Assembly (NCBI GenBank): GCA_050251575.1
Contig: JBFWMP010000066.1
Span: 1 to 14,018, forward strand
Origin: X23 sp050251575
GTDB taxonomy: Bacteria > Bacillota > Clostridia > SK-Y3
DNA: 14,018 nt
Reading direction: 5' to 3'
The notes beneath the pieces are model-generated. The model saw only the letters and a program-made list of their open reading frames with translations, did no database searches and was not told where the DNA came from. The translations under genes were made by a program, and so were the position numbers. Positions 7,355-13,548 of the stretch are shown here, one piece after another (the stretch's first letter is position 1; the number at the start of each line of letters is the position of its first letter).

Positions 7355-7865
7355 AAGCTATCTGAAGATAAAGAGAAGAGGAACAACAAAAACCTGTTCG
7401 AAGGAGTGCCAATCATTGCTGAAGAAAGAAAACGACAGGAACAGGAACAAGGAGAATCAGGTTGCTTACAGGAAAAGGTATTATCAAGAGAACAGGATCC
7501 AGCTGATAGAATACCAGCGCCTACACAGAAAAACGGATGCAGGGAGGGAGCAAATGAGGAAAGCAGATTCCGATTTATTAAGGAAATGCAAAAAGAAAAT
7601 GCGGACACATTTACGAAGAGAGATGGGTGGGAGTACTTCCATAAAAATGAAAGACTTCATCTCTATAATAAACATGAGGCAAATATGTGTTGTGTGTGCT
7701 GCGGAAAAAGACTTGACTATAGACCACATAATTCCGTTATCACGTGGGGGGACAAACGAGATTACCAACCTCCAAGTGTTATGTCGAAAGTGCAATTCGA
7801 AAAAACACGACAAGACGATGGAAGAGTTTTTGATGTCGTTAAAGTTGGAGTAAGAGGGCAAGAGG
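7190..7865 (+). mobile_element. HNH endonuclease insertion in the methyltransferase gene
   Basis: Methyltransferase similarity ends after motif VIII (about 7190) and resumes about 7865 with DIPQPKDEGILLKDIL. The stretch between them holds an HNH gene with little spare DNA on either side (roughly 55 bases before, 12 after). That is too little for a group I intron core, so this looks like an intron-less homing endonuclease gene placed inside a conserved gene. The two halves remain in one frame, so the insertion length is a multiple of three. Boundaries are estimates. Confidence 0.5.
7245..7853 (+). CDS. HNH homing endonuclease
   Basis: The 202-residue protein has an N-terminal half rich in Lys, Arg and Glu with an internal repeat (YWEKHK at 9-14 and 21-26). 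A first zinc finger follows (C32, C35, C51, C55), then a basic linker. The C-terminal HNH domain has C148/C151, DH at 160-161, N175 and C180/C183, fitting the ββα-metal nuclease with structural zinc. Such enzymes nick or cut a target gene and spread by homing. ATG 7245 is preferred over GTG 7224 because AGGA (7235-7238) stands six bases upstream, a Shine-Dalgarno sequence unlike the leaders of neighbouring genes. The gene lies inside the methyltransferase gene in another frame. Confidence 0.85.
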   Translation: MSRKENKVYWEKHKERERNRYWEKHKNDVSVCKICGKSYLKIKRRGTTKTCSKECQSLLKKENDRNRNKENQVAYRKRYYQENRIQLIEYQRLHRKTDAGREQMRKADSDLLRKCKKKMRTHLRREMGGSTSIKMKDFISIINMRQICVVCAAEKDLTIDHIIPLSRGGTNEITNLQVLCRKCNSKKHDKTMEEFLMSLKLE

Positions 7866-8443
7866 GTTTATTTGGCGAAATACATTCAGATATTCCTCAA
7901 CCGAAAGACGAAGGAATATTACTCAAAGATATTCTTGAAGAAGAAGTTGATGAGAAATATTATTTGAGTGAGAAAGGAATAGCCGGTATGCTAAAACATA
8001 AAGAAAATAACACCAACAACGGCAATGGATTCGGAGTTCAATTTATCATAAGAGAAACAGATAAATCTAATTCCATTTTACAGCGTGGATATAAAGACTG
8101 CAAGGATAATGCCGTTTGTGTTGCAATGCGTGGGCGTAATCCTGATAATCCTAGTGATAGAACATCTGGTTCACCAACTGAACAACGGTTAGAACCTAAT
8201 TTAAATGGCAAGACAAATACTATCACGACTGTAAAAAAAGACAACGTTGTCATGCTCACTCCTATAAATGAAAAAAAGATTGCCTCAAAAGGGCGCATAA
8301 GACAAATGACCACTTCTGAAATAGAAATGTGCCAAACTCTTCCAGCTGGATACACAAAGTCAGTGCCAAAAAGAAAAGGAGAATATATGGTTGGAAGAGG
8401 ATGGACTGTTGACGTTATCGCTCACATACTTTCTCATATGTGA
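7781..8443 (+). CDS. C5-cytosine DNA methyltransferase, C-terminal part (split)
   Basis: This frame carries the second half of the methyltransferase. It contains the conserved DIPQPKDEGILLKDIL, a target-recognition region (about 7930-8260), a motif IX-like RIRQMTTSEIEMCQTLPAGYT, and a motif X-like GRGWTVDVIAHIL, where most relatives have GN instead of GR. The frame is the same as that of the N-terminal part. It is open from 7355, but the sequence before about 7865 is only the shadow of the HNH gene. The in-frame starts nearest the homology are ATG 7781 and GTG 7790, so separate translation would begin inside the HNH gene without a clear ribosome site. It could complement the N-terminal half or be a remnant. 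Confidence 0.65.
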   Translation: MSKVQFEKTRQDDGRVFDVVKVGVRGQEGLFGEIHSDIPQPKDEGILLKDILEEEVDEKYYLSEKGIAGMLKHKENNTNNGNGFGVQFIIRETDKSNSILQRGYKDCKDNAVCVAMRGRNPDNPSDRTSGSPTEQRLEPNLNGKTNTITTVKKDNVVMLTPINEKKIASKGRIRQMTTSEIEMCQTLPAGYTKSVPKRKGEYMVGRGWTVDVIAHILSHM

Positions 8444-8483
8444 TATATAAAATCTATCAGAACAAAACATTTATCATATAAAG

Positions 8484-8499
8484 ACCTTATAATTAAGGT
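8484..8499. promoter_or_regulatory. perfect 6-bp dyad in the gap before the phosphoesterase gene
   Basis: In the 79-base gap between the methyltransferase and the phosphoesterase, ACCTTA (8484-8489) and TAAGGT (8494-8499) form a perfect inverted repeat around TAAT. It could be an operator or a small hairpin. No T-run follows and no TAnnTTTG promoter is present in the gap, so its role is open. Confidence 0.3.
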
Positions 8500-8522
8500 G
8501 TAGTATTCATTAAAACTAAAAT

Positions 8523-9563
8523 ATGAAATCTAGATTAACGAGAGAAGACTTAGAATTTTTATGCTCAGTAAGAGGAACAGATATAAATCGGTACGGAACA
8601 GGCATTGAGGTGCATCGAGTTGACATATCACCAGAAGAAAAGGAAATGATCCTTGATTTTAGAGCAGATAAGAGCCGTAGAGAGATTGAAGAAGACGAGC
8701 CGACTCCTTATATTAAGGCAAGAGCAAACGTTCAATCAAAGCCTCAGAACAACAAAAAAAACGCATTGCTTGAGAAGCTTGCAGAGCAATATACAGAGGA
8801 AGAGCTAAAGGCGCTTGCAAAAGGATGTGGGCTGTCAGCTCCAGTAGAATACGATGATAGAGTTAAGGTTGGTAAAGTAGGTAGACATAAAATTGGTGTA
8901 TTTACTGACACTCACATTGGCTCAAAATACACAAACTCTCAGTATATCATTGACGCACTCAAGAAGTTTGAGGATGAAGGGTGTGAATTTATTTTGCATG
9001 CCGGAGATGTTGTTGAAGGCGTTTCATCTAGACCTGGACATGCGTTTGAGTGTTCTCACTATGGATTTGATGCTCAATACAAAGAGGCGGTTCGCATTTT
9101 TAGTCAAACAGACTTAAAAATTTACTTCGTAGAAGGCAATCATTCAGCTTGGGCTAAGAATGCTGTAGGAGCCGATATGGGGCTTCACCTTGACCAGACA
9201 CTAGACAATATGCATTACCTTGGTCATGATATGGCTGTAATGAAAATTGGATCCGTTGACGTTATGTTGTGGCATGGTCTGGATGGCAATAGTTACGCTT
9301 TGTCATACCGCTTGCAGAAGATCATAGAGTCATTCCAGGGAGGGGCAAAGCCAAACATTTTGATTTGCGGTCATACTCATAAGTCAATATACATATTTGA
9401 AAGGAATGTTCACGCTCTTTCAGCTGGGTGCATGCAATTTCAAACTCCATTTATGAGGGGAAAGAAAATTGCGTCTCATACAGGATATTGGATCATTGAA
9501 TTTGAAGAAAGAAATGGAGAGGTTTTAAGCTTCACTCAAACTTTTTATCCTCTTTACAAATAA
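8523..9563 (+). CDS. calcineurin-like metallophosphoesterase
   Basis: The 346-residue protein has all core motifs of the two-metal phosphoesterase family. They are DTH (D129, H131), GD (D162), GNH (N206, H207), a metal-binding histidine in WHG (H251) and GHTH (H284, H286). About 120 residues precede the catalytic domain and look helical and charged (TREDLEFL..., EKLAEQYTEEELKALAKGCG), perhaps a DNA- or partner-binding region. The family includes the Mre11/SbcD nucleases, and an SbcC-like ATPase is encoded earlier in the window, so a role as its nuclease partner is possible. The two genes are far apart and the N-terminal layout is unlike SbcD, so other phosphatase roles remain open. ATG 8523 follows an A-rich leader. 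Confidence 0.8.
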   Translation: MKSRLTREDLEFLCSVRGTDINRYGTGIEVHRVDISPEEKEMILDFRADKSRREIEEDEPTPYIKARANVQSKPQNNKKNALLEKLAEQYTEEELKALAKGCGLSAPVEYDDRVKVGKVGRHKIGVFTDTHIGSKYTNSQYIIDALKKFEDEGCEFILHAGDVVEGVSSRPGHAFECSHYGFDAQYKEAVRIFSQTDLKIYFVEGNHSAWAKNAVGADMGLHLDQTLDNMHYLGHDMAVMKIGSVDVMLWHGLDGNSYALSYRLQKIIESFQGGAKPNILICGHTHKSIYIFERNVHALSAGCMQFQTPFMRGKKIASHTGYWIIEFEERNGEVLSFTQTFYPLYK

Positions 9564-9577
9564 TTTATTGAAAAATA

Positions 9578-9609
9578 TTTGGTGAATTAAAATTTTATAC
9601 TTACATTTG
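9578..9609 (+). promoter_or_regulatory. Bacteroidota-type promoter before block 4
   Basis: TACATTTG (9602-9609) matches the TAnnTTTG -7 box and TTTG (9578-9581) matches the -33 box, 20 bases apart. The start point would be about 9614-9617, inside the left arm of the hairpin that follows. It probably drives the small gene at 9663, thymidylate synthase and the genes beyond. Confidence 0.6.
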
Positions 9610-9647
9610 TGGCTGTAATCAAAATTCATTGGTTGCAGCCATTTTTA
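9610..9647 (+). terminator. Rho-independent terminator after the phosphoesterase
   Basis: GGCTGTAATC (9611-9620) pairs with GGTTGCAGCC (9631-9640) in a 10-bp stem with two G-U pairs and a 10-base loop. A T-A pair extends it, and the T-rich tail TTTTTATT follows. It would end transcripts from the phosphoesterase gene. A transcript started at the overlapping promoter would lack the first bases of the left arm. Confidence 0.65.
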
Positions 9648-9662
9648 TTAATATAAGTCAAT

Positions 9663-10007
9663 ATGGAAAAAGAAAAAGAATTCGTTTATTTAGTTGAGTC
9701 TCGAGCTGGAGATGAGTATGAGTCATACAGAGAATTAATTGGAGTTGCAAAGACTAAAGAAAAAGCTGAAGAAATTGTTCAAGATTTTAACAATCACTTT
9801 GTTGAAGGATTCATGAAAATGCCTATGGATGTTGTTTTTTTTGATGACCATATATGCGAGCTAAGTGATGAATCAGATTATTGCGCTCCAAAATATCGAG
9901 ACTATCTTGGATACACTGCGCAACAATGGGAAGACATGGAGAACATTATTAGAATTGTAGATTACGGATATTCTCCAGCATACATAACAAAAATAGAATT
10001 ACAATAA
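9663..10007 (+). CDS. hypothetical protein
   Basis: The 114-residue acidic protein begins with KEFVYLVESR, then a helix of the KTKEKAEEIVQDFNNHF type, and ends in a beta-like YITKIELQ. This strand-helix layout is common in small phage proteins of unknown function that begin with YLV-type strands, but I cannot name a family with confidence. It has no membrane segment. It is the first gene after the promoter near 9600 and lies 11 bases before thymidylate synthase, so the two are probably co-transcribed. Confidence 0.6.
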   Translation: MEKEKEFVYLVESRAGDEYESYRELIGVAKTKEKAEEIVQDFNNHFVEGFMKMPMDVVFFDDHICELSDESDYCAPKYRDYLGYTAQQWEDMENIIRIVDYGYSPAYITKIELQ

Positions 10008-10018
10008 AAACAAACAAC

Positions 10019-10948
10019 ATGAAACAGTATTTAGATTTGATGCAAGAAGTTCTTCAGTATGGAGAGCTTAAAGAACCAGCAAGACCTGGAATGCCAAGAA
10101 CACTAGAGCTATTTGGGAGAATGATGAAGTTCAATCTTCGAGAAGGATTTCCATTACTTACAACCAAAAAGATGCACTATAAAGGCATTATTGCAGAATT
10201 ATTGTGGTTTCTTTCAGGATCAACAAATGTGTATGACCTGAATAGGATGGGCTGCAAAATCTGGAATGATGACGCATACAAGTTCTACGTGAAGAAGGCA
10301 AAATCATCAAAAATGGACATTATATCGAAAGAAAAATGGGAATATTGGCTTTCAGCTGAACCAAACGATTTTTATAAGTGGCTTTATTTTGACTGTGGGG
10401 CAATCTATGGTGAGCAATGGAGGAAATTTGGCACTGACTTTATGACTAGAGAGGGTGGGTTTGACCAAATCTCGAACCTAATTAATAGCATAAAGGAAAA
10501 GCCTAATTCGCGCTACCATATAGTTTCAGCTTGGAATCCTGTAGACTTCCTAGCATACTCAGACGAAGCAGCACTGCCAGCTTGCCATATGTTATTCCAG
10601 TGCTCAGTAAGAGAAAGCAGATACATTGATTTATCAGTTATGCAAAGAAGTACGGACGTTCAATTGGGTCTCCCATACAACATAGCTTCATATGCAGCGC
10701 TAACACACATGATAGCTGATGTTACTGGATATTTTCCTGGAGAATTAACTTGGGTTGGGAATAGCGTGCACTTGTACGAAAACCACATAGAACAAGCATG
10801 CGTTCAACTGGAAAGAGAACCAATGGATCTGCCTAAGTTAAACCTAAAGCATAGAGGCTCAATATTTGACTTCCAGATTGACGATTTCCAGATTGAAGGA
10901 TACAACAGCCATCCATCAATTAAGGCTCCTTTAAGTGTTGGTGTTTAA
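10019..10948 (+). CDS. thyA: thymidylate synthase (ThyA type)
   Basis: The 309-residue protein matches folate-dependent thymidylate synthase throughout. It has FGRMMKFNLREGFPLLTTKK near the N-terminus, ELLWFLSGSTN, YGEQWRKFG, the catalytic cysteine C189 in LPACHMLFQ, RSTDVQLGLPYNIASYA, and the C-terminal EGYNSHPSIKAPLSV. It makes dTMP from dUMP and methylene-tetrahydrofolate. The asparagine in LPYN argues for dUMP rather than dCMP as substrate; a dUMP hydroxymethylase would also keep it. The residue before the cysteine is alanine where proline is usual. An extra stretch of about 30 residues before the YGEQWR motif makes it longer than the E. coli enzyme, as in some Gram-positive relatives. 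Start ATG 10019 follows an A-rich leader. Confidence 0.92.
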   Translation: MKQYLDLMQEVLQYGELKEPARPGMPRTLELFGRMMKFNLREGFPLLTTKKMHYKGIIAELLWFLSGSTNVYDLNRMGCKIWNDDAYKFYVKKAKSSKMDIISKEKWEYWLSAEPNDFYKWLYFDCGAIYGEQWRKFGTDFMTREGGFDQISNLINSIKEKPNSRYHIVSAWNPVDFLAYSDEAALPACHMLFQCSVRESRYIDLSVMQRSTDVQLGLPYNIASYAALTHMIADVTGYFPGELTWVGNSVHLYENHIEQACVQLEREPMDLPKLNLKHRGSIFDFQIDDFQIEGYNSHPSIKAPLSVGV

Positions 10949-10958
10949 ATAAACATAG

Positions 10959-11159
10959 ATGAATATGAAACTCTATCATGGAAGCCAGGTTCTAATAAAT
11001 GATGTAGCATTTTGCTCAGAAACATATTTTACTGATGATATCGAGGTTGCAAAACAATACGGAAATTTTATTTATGAAATTGATGTTTCAAAAGATAAAA
11101 TTGGCGCATTCGAAAAAGATTTTTTAAATGAGCACCACGGGAACGTTTCTTCTAAATAA
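10959..11159 (+). CDS. small protein with ADP-ribosyltransferase-like N-terminus
   Basis: The 66-residue frame begins MNMKLYHGSQ and continues with YFTDDIEVAKQYG and FIYEIDVSK. This order (YHG, then a tyrosine-containing strand, then a helix ending in YG and a YE-type strand) is the pattern of the N-terminal half of H-Y-E type ADP-ribosyltransferase folds. The later part with the catalytic acidic or glutamine residue is missing, so the protein is either a truncated relative or merely similar. It starts 11 bases after thymidylate synthase; a second ATG at 10965 is also possible. The end overlaps the next gene by 32 bases. The fold is a guess from pattern, function unknown. Confidence 0.45.
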   Translation: MNMKLYHGSQVLINDVAFCSETYFTDDIEVAKQYGNFIYEIDVSKDKIGAFEKDFLNEHHGNVSSK

Positions 11160-11421
11160 GTACGGACAATTAAATGAATATGGAGAAACAATGATATTTC
11201 CAAGTGGATCCGATAGGGATTGGAACTTGTATTTCTTTCCAAACAAAGGTGACGCTGTTATTGTTTCTGACGATGGAGTTTGGTGGGCTATTGGCAAATA
11301 TTGCTACGGCAACGTTGCTCAAATACATACTGGAGGTGATTTTAACTGGAAATATATAGTTCCTGCCTCAGATTTTGATTTTTCAAATATGGAGTCAAAC
11401 GTAGAAAAATCAATAGTATAA
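11128..11421 (+). CDS. hypothetical protein
   Basis: I do not recognise this 97-residue protein. It looks mostly beta, with many aromatic and glycine residues (RDWNLYFFPNKGDAVIV, GVWWAIGKYCYG, GDFNWKYIV), and ends in an acidic tail. ATG 11128 lies inside the end of the preceding small gene; an in-frame ATG at about 11191 (before IFPSG) is a second choice. It ends one base before the next ATG. There is no signal peptide, membrane segment or cysteine motif. The small barrel-like composition recalls small phage proteins of unknown role often found in early regions; this is an impression only. Confidence 0.55.
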   Translation: MSTTGTFLLNKYGQLNEYGETMIFPSGSDRDWNLYFFPNKGDAVIVSDDGVWWAIGKYCYGNVAQIHTGGDFNWKYIVPASDFDFSNMESNVEKSIV

Positions 11422-11422
11422 A

Positions 11423-11758
11423 ATGGACTCGCACTTAGTAATAGTAAACCAGCTTATTGAAGATTATGGGTTTGAAATGAAAGATATTGACTATCCATAC
11501 TTAGGGTTCAGAACAGTAACGCTTAGAAAGGAATGTAGGTGCCCGCTTGTAAGGTCAATAGATTTAAAAGTTGATAACAGCTCATATCCAGAAGTAACCT
11601 TCTTGTTTGTTTTTAATGGAGAAAGCGCAATCAAAGCAAGGCTAAATCCTAGAACAATGCCATCTACTGAACTATTTATTAAAACAATAATAGACAAGTA
11701 CGTTTTAACAGTAAAGAGAGAACTATATGAAAATTTTTTTAAAAACATTGATATATGA
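11423..11758 (+). CDS. hypothetical protein
   Basis: I do not recognise this 111-residue protein. It starts at ATG 11423 one base after the preceding stop and ends in an ATGA with the polymerase gene, so its translation is likely coupled to the polymerase. The sequence looks alpha/beta, with an acidic N-terminal part (IEDYGFEMKDIDYPYLGF), a CRCPLVRSI stretch with two cysteines, and a C-terminal helix rich in Lys and Phe. No known motif was seen. Its position just before the replicative polymerase is the only hint to function. Confidence 0.55.
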   Translation: MDSHLVIVNQLIEDYGFEMKDIDYPYLGFRTVTLRKECRCPLVRSIDLKVDNSSYPEVTFLFVFNGESAIKARLNPRTMPSTELFIKTIIDKYVLTVKRELYENFFKNIDI

Positions 11759-13467
11759 TTGATGAATTAATTGATTGGCTGAATTCAAACTACATCCAAT
11801 TCAAACTTGAAGATGATATAGTTGAAATAAAAGGATTTGGGAAAGTATATATTCATGACCTGGAAAAGGAGAATAGCTTATTTAAAAAGAGCAAAGACAA
11901 AACAGATCTTGTCTTCAATATAAGCGAAGACCCTCAGGAATTAATTGAAGATGGAGTTCAGTATGCTTGCTTTAAGTTTGGATATAACTGGTATTACACA
12001 GACTTAACTCAAGAATTTAAGTTGAACATAATGAAGTATATAGGAGAGAGAGTTCCATATAAGCACAACTTTGAGTACGTAAACCTTGGAGTTCACACTC
12101 CATATGAGCTGCTTAACTCATCATTCATGCCAGAAGAATGGGTTAAAAAAGCCAAATTCCTAGGTCATAATGCTATAGGGATATGTGACTACAATACAGC
12201 AGCTGGAACGTATCCTCTTCAGAAGGCGTGTAAGGACTTTACTGGAGTGTTTGGGTATTCACTTACTATTGATGCAGATGGAGTTGATGTTGGCGCTAAG
12301 GTTTACGTTGGCGGTCAAGAAGGACTGAGAAACTTACTCAGAATACAAAAGTCCATAATGGTTGACTCTGATTCTCAGAAAATCAGCATTGAAGAACTAA
12401 ATAAGCTGTCAAACGACCTTTCTCTTGTATTTGAAATGATGTCGTTTTCAGTGCTTGAAAAAAATCCATGGATTGTAAACTCAATAATGGAATCATTTGA
12501 TTTCGTATATTTCCAGGTTGATAGCACAGAATTCAAAGCTAATTCTGTTGATGTTGAAAGGCTTAATTCGCTTAAAGCATACATAAGAAATTGCTATATG
12601 AACGATGATGCACCCTGGTACATTCCTCCAGTTTTAATATCGGATAGCCACTACTTAGATAAAGATGACGCTAAAAACAAAATCATCTTAAATAAGGTTG
12701 CATTTGGAGCAGCTCATAGTCAAAGCTCTGACCAGTACTTCAAAAGCGTTGATGATCAATACGAGTCTTTGTATCCTCTTTTTGAAGATTTAATAGCTTC
12801 CACGTTTAAATTTGACGAGTTTTTTGAATATATATGTTTAAATACAGTTGAGATAGCTGAAAGAGCAAACGCAAAATATGACACTCACGCTCTTTATGCT
12901 CCAGAATACGACATGAAGCCTGATGAAGTTGAAAAATATGGAACAAGGCTAAACATGTTTAATGAGTTATTGGAGGAAGGATTTAAGCTCAAGGTTCCAG
13001 CTGGAATGGAAGACAAATATAGAGAGCAGCTTGAAAAGGAGAAGTATGTAATCCGGTCAACAAACAACGTTGATTACTTCTTGATTCTTTGGGATATGAT
13101 TAACTGGGCTAACTCAGAGGGAATATTAACAGCTTATGCTCGTGGTAGTGCTGGCGGTGCTTTAATTAGTTATTTGCTTGGAATTATCAAGATTGATCCA
13201 ATTAAATATGACCTTATGTTTGAGCGCTTCCTGGTCCCTGAAAGAGGCGGGTTGATTCAAACAGATGTTACGGTTCTCTCAGGCAATAACAAGAAGTCTG
13301 ATGTGGTTGTAATTGAAACTGAAGATGGCAAAAAGATACCTCTCTCAGCGTATAATTCTGAAGTACTTGTCAATAGAAGTGGAGAACAGCTCAAAATAAT
13401 GGCTTCAGAAATTCAAGAAGGAGATGATTTGATTTTAGATAGGAACGATGAACTTTGGCAAATATGA
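11755..13467 (+). CDS. DnaE-like C-family DNA polymerase, N-terminal part (split)
   Basis: The 570-residue frame covers the PHP domain and the first part of the palm of a C-family replicative polymerase. After about 100 leading residues the PHP region runs from YVNLGVHTPYELL (109-121) through GICDYN (142-147). Usual metal ligands are changed: the HxH is GVH (G112, H114) and the TDH is CDY (Y146), so the PHP site is probably inactive. The palm starts with ARGSAGGALISYLLGI (R463, S465) and DLMFERFLVPERGG (to G499). Then comes an insert, and the frame ends at TGA 13465-13467, before the catalytic aspartates. These lie in the next frame, entered by an ATGA overlap. The start is ATGA-coupled to the gene before. 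Confidence 0.85.
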   Translation: MIDELIDWLNSNYIQFKLEDDIVEIKGFGKVYIHDLEKENSLFKKSKDKTDLVFNISEDPQELIEDGVQYACFKFGYNWYYTDLTQEFKLNIMKYIGERVPYKHNFEYVNLGVHTPYELLNSSFMPEEWVKKAKFLGHNAIGICDYNTAAGTYPLQKACKDFTGVFGYSLTIDADGVDVGAKVYVGGQEGLRNLLRIQKSIMVDSDSQKISIEELNKLSNDLSLVFEMMSFSVLEKNPWIVNSIMESFDFVYFQVDSTEFKANSVDVERLNSLKAYIRNCYMNDDAPWYIPPVLISDSHYLDKDDAKNKIILNKVAFGAAHSQSSDQYFKSVDDQYESLYPLFEDLIASTFKFDEFFEYICLNTVEIAERANAKYDTHALYAPEYDMKPDEVEKYGTRLNMFNELLEEGFKLKVPAGMEDKYREQLEKEKYVIRSTNNVDYFLILWDMINWANSEGILTAYARGSAGGALISYLLGIIKIDPIKYDLMFERFLVPERGGLIQTDVTVLSGNNKKSDVVVIETEDGKKIPLSAYNSEVLVNRSGEQLKIMASEIQEGDDLILDRNDELWQI

Positions 13468-13548
13468 TTGTAAAAAAAATATCAAAAATAACAGACGCAT
13501 TAGGATTTAACTCAGAAGTTAAGCAAGGATATATTCAAGGTGGCGGAG
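13252..13548 (+). other. insert in polymerase palm with Hint/intein-like pattern
   Basis: In C-family polymerases the FERFL segment is normally followed within some 10-20 residues by PDIDID. Here about 100 codons intervene, spread over both frames. The part at residues 516-561 of the first frame (VVVIETEDGKKI, then VNRSGEQLKIMASEI, then EGDDLIL) resembles the beta strands and the GD motif of block B of Hint domains. No N-terminal Cys or Ser nucleophile and no C-terminal HN stands at the joints, so splicing is not supported. Confidence 0.4.

Noticed and set aside
7210..7608. Minus-strand cysteine- and serine-rich frame of 132 residues
   Set aside because: It is the antisense of the HNH gene; no known motif, and no minus-strand gene is otherwise supported in the window.
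7406..7780. Long N-terminal extension of the methyltransferase C-terminal frame
   Set aside because: It is the out-of-frame shadow of the HNH gene and shows no methyltransferase motif; similarity begins only near 7865.
7190..7865. Group I intron holding the HNH gene
   Set aside because: Only about 55 bases before and 12 after the HNH gene remain between the methyltransferase halves, too little for an intron core.
8038..8355. Minus-strand 105-residue frame opposite the methyltransferase
   Set aside because: Covered by a clear plus-strand gene and without recognisable domains or start signals.
8488..8493. TATAAT as a sigma-70 -10 box before the phosphoesterase
   Set aside because: No -35-like sequence at 16-18 bases upstream, and in AT-rich DNA this hexamer is expected by chance.
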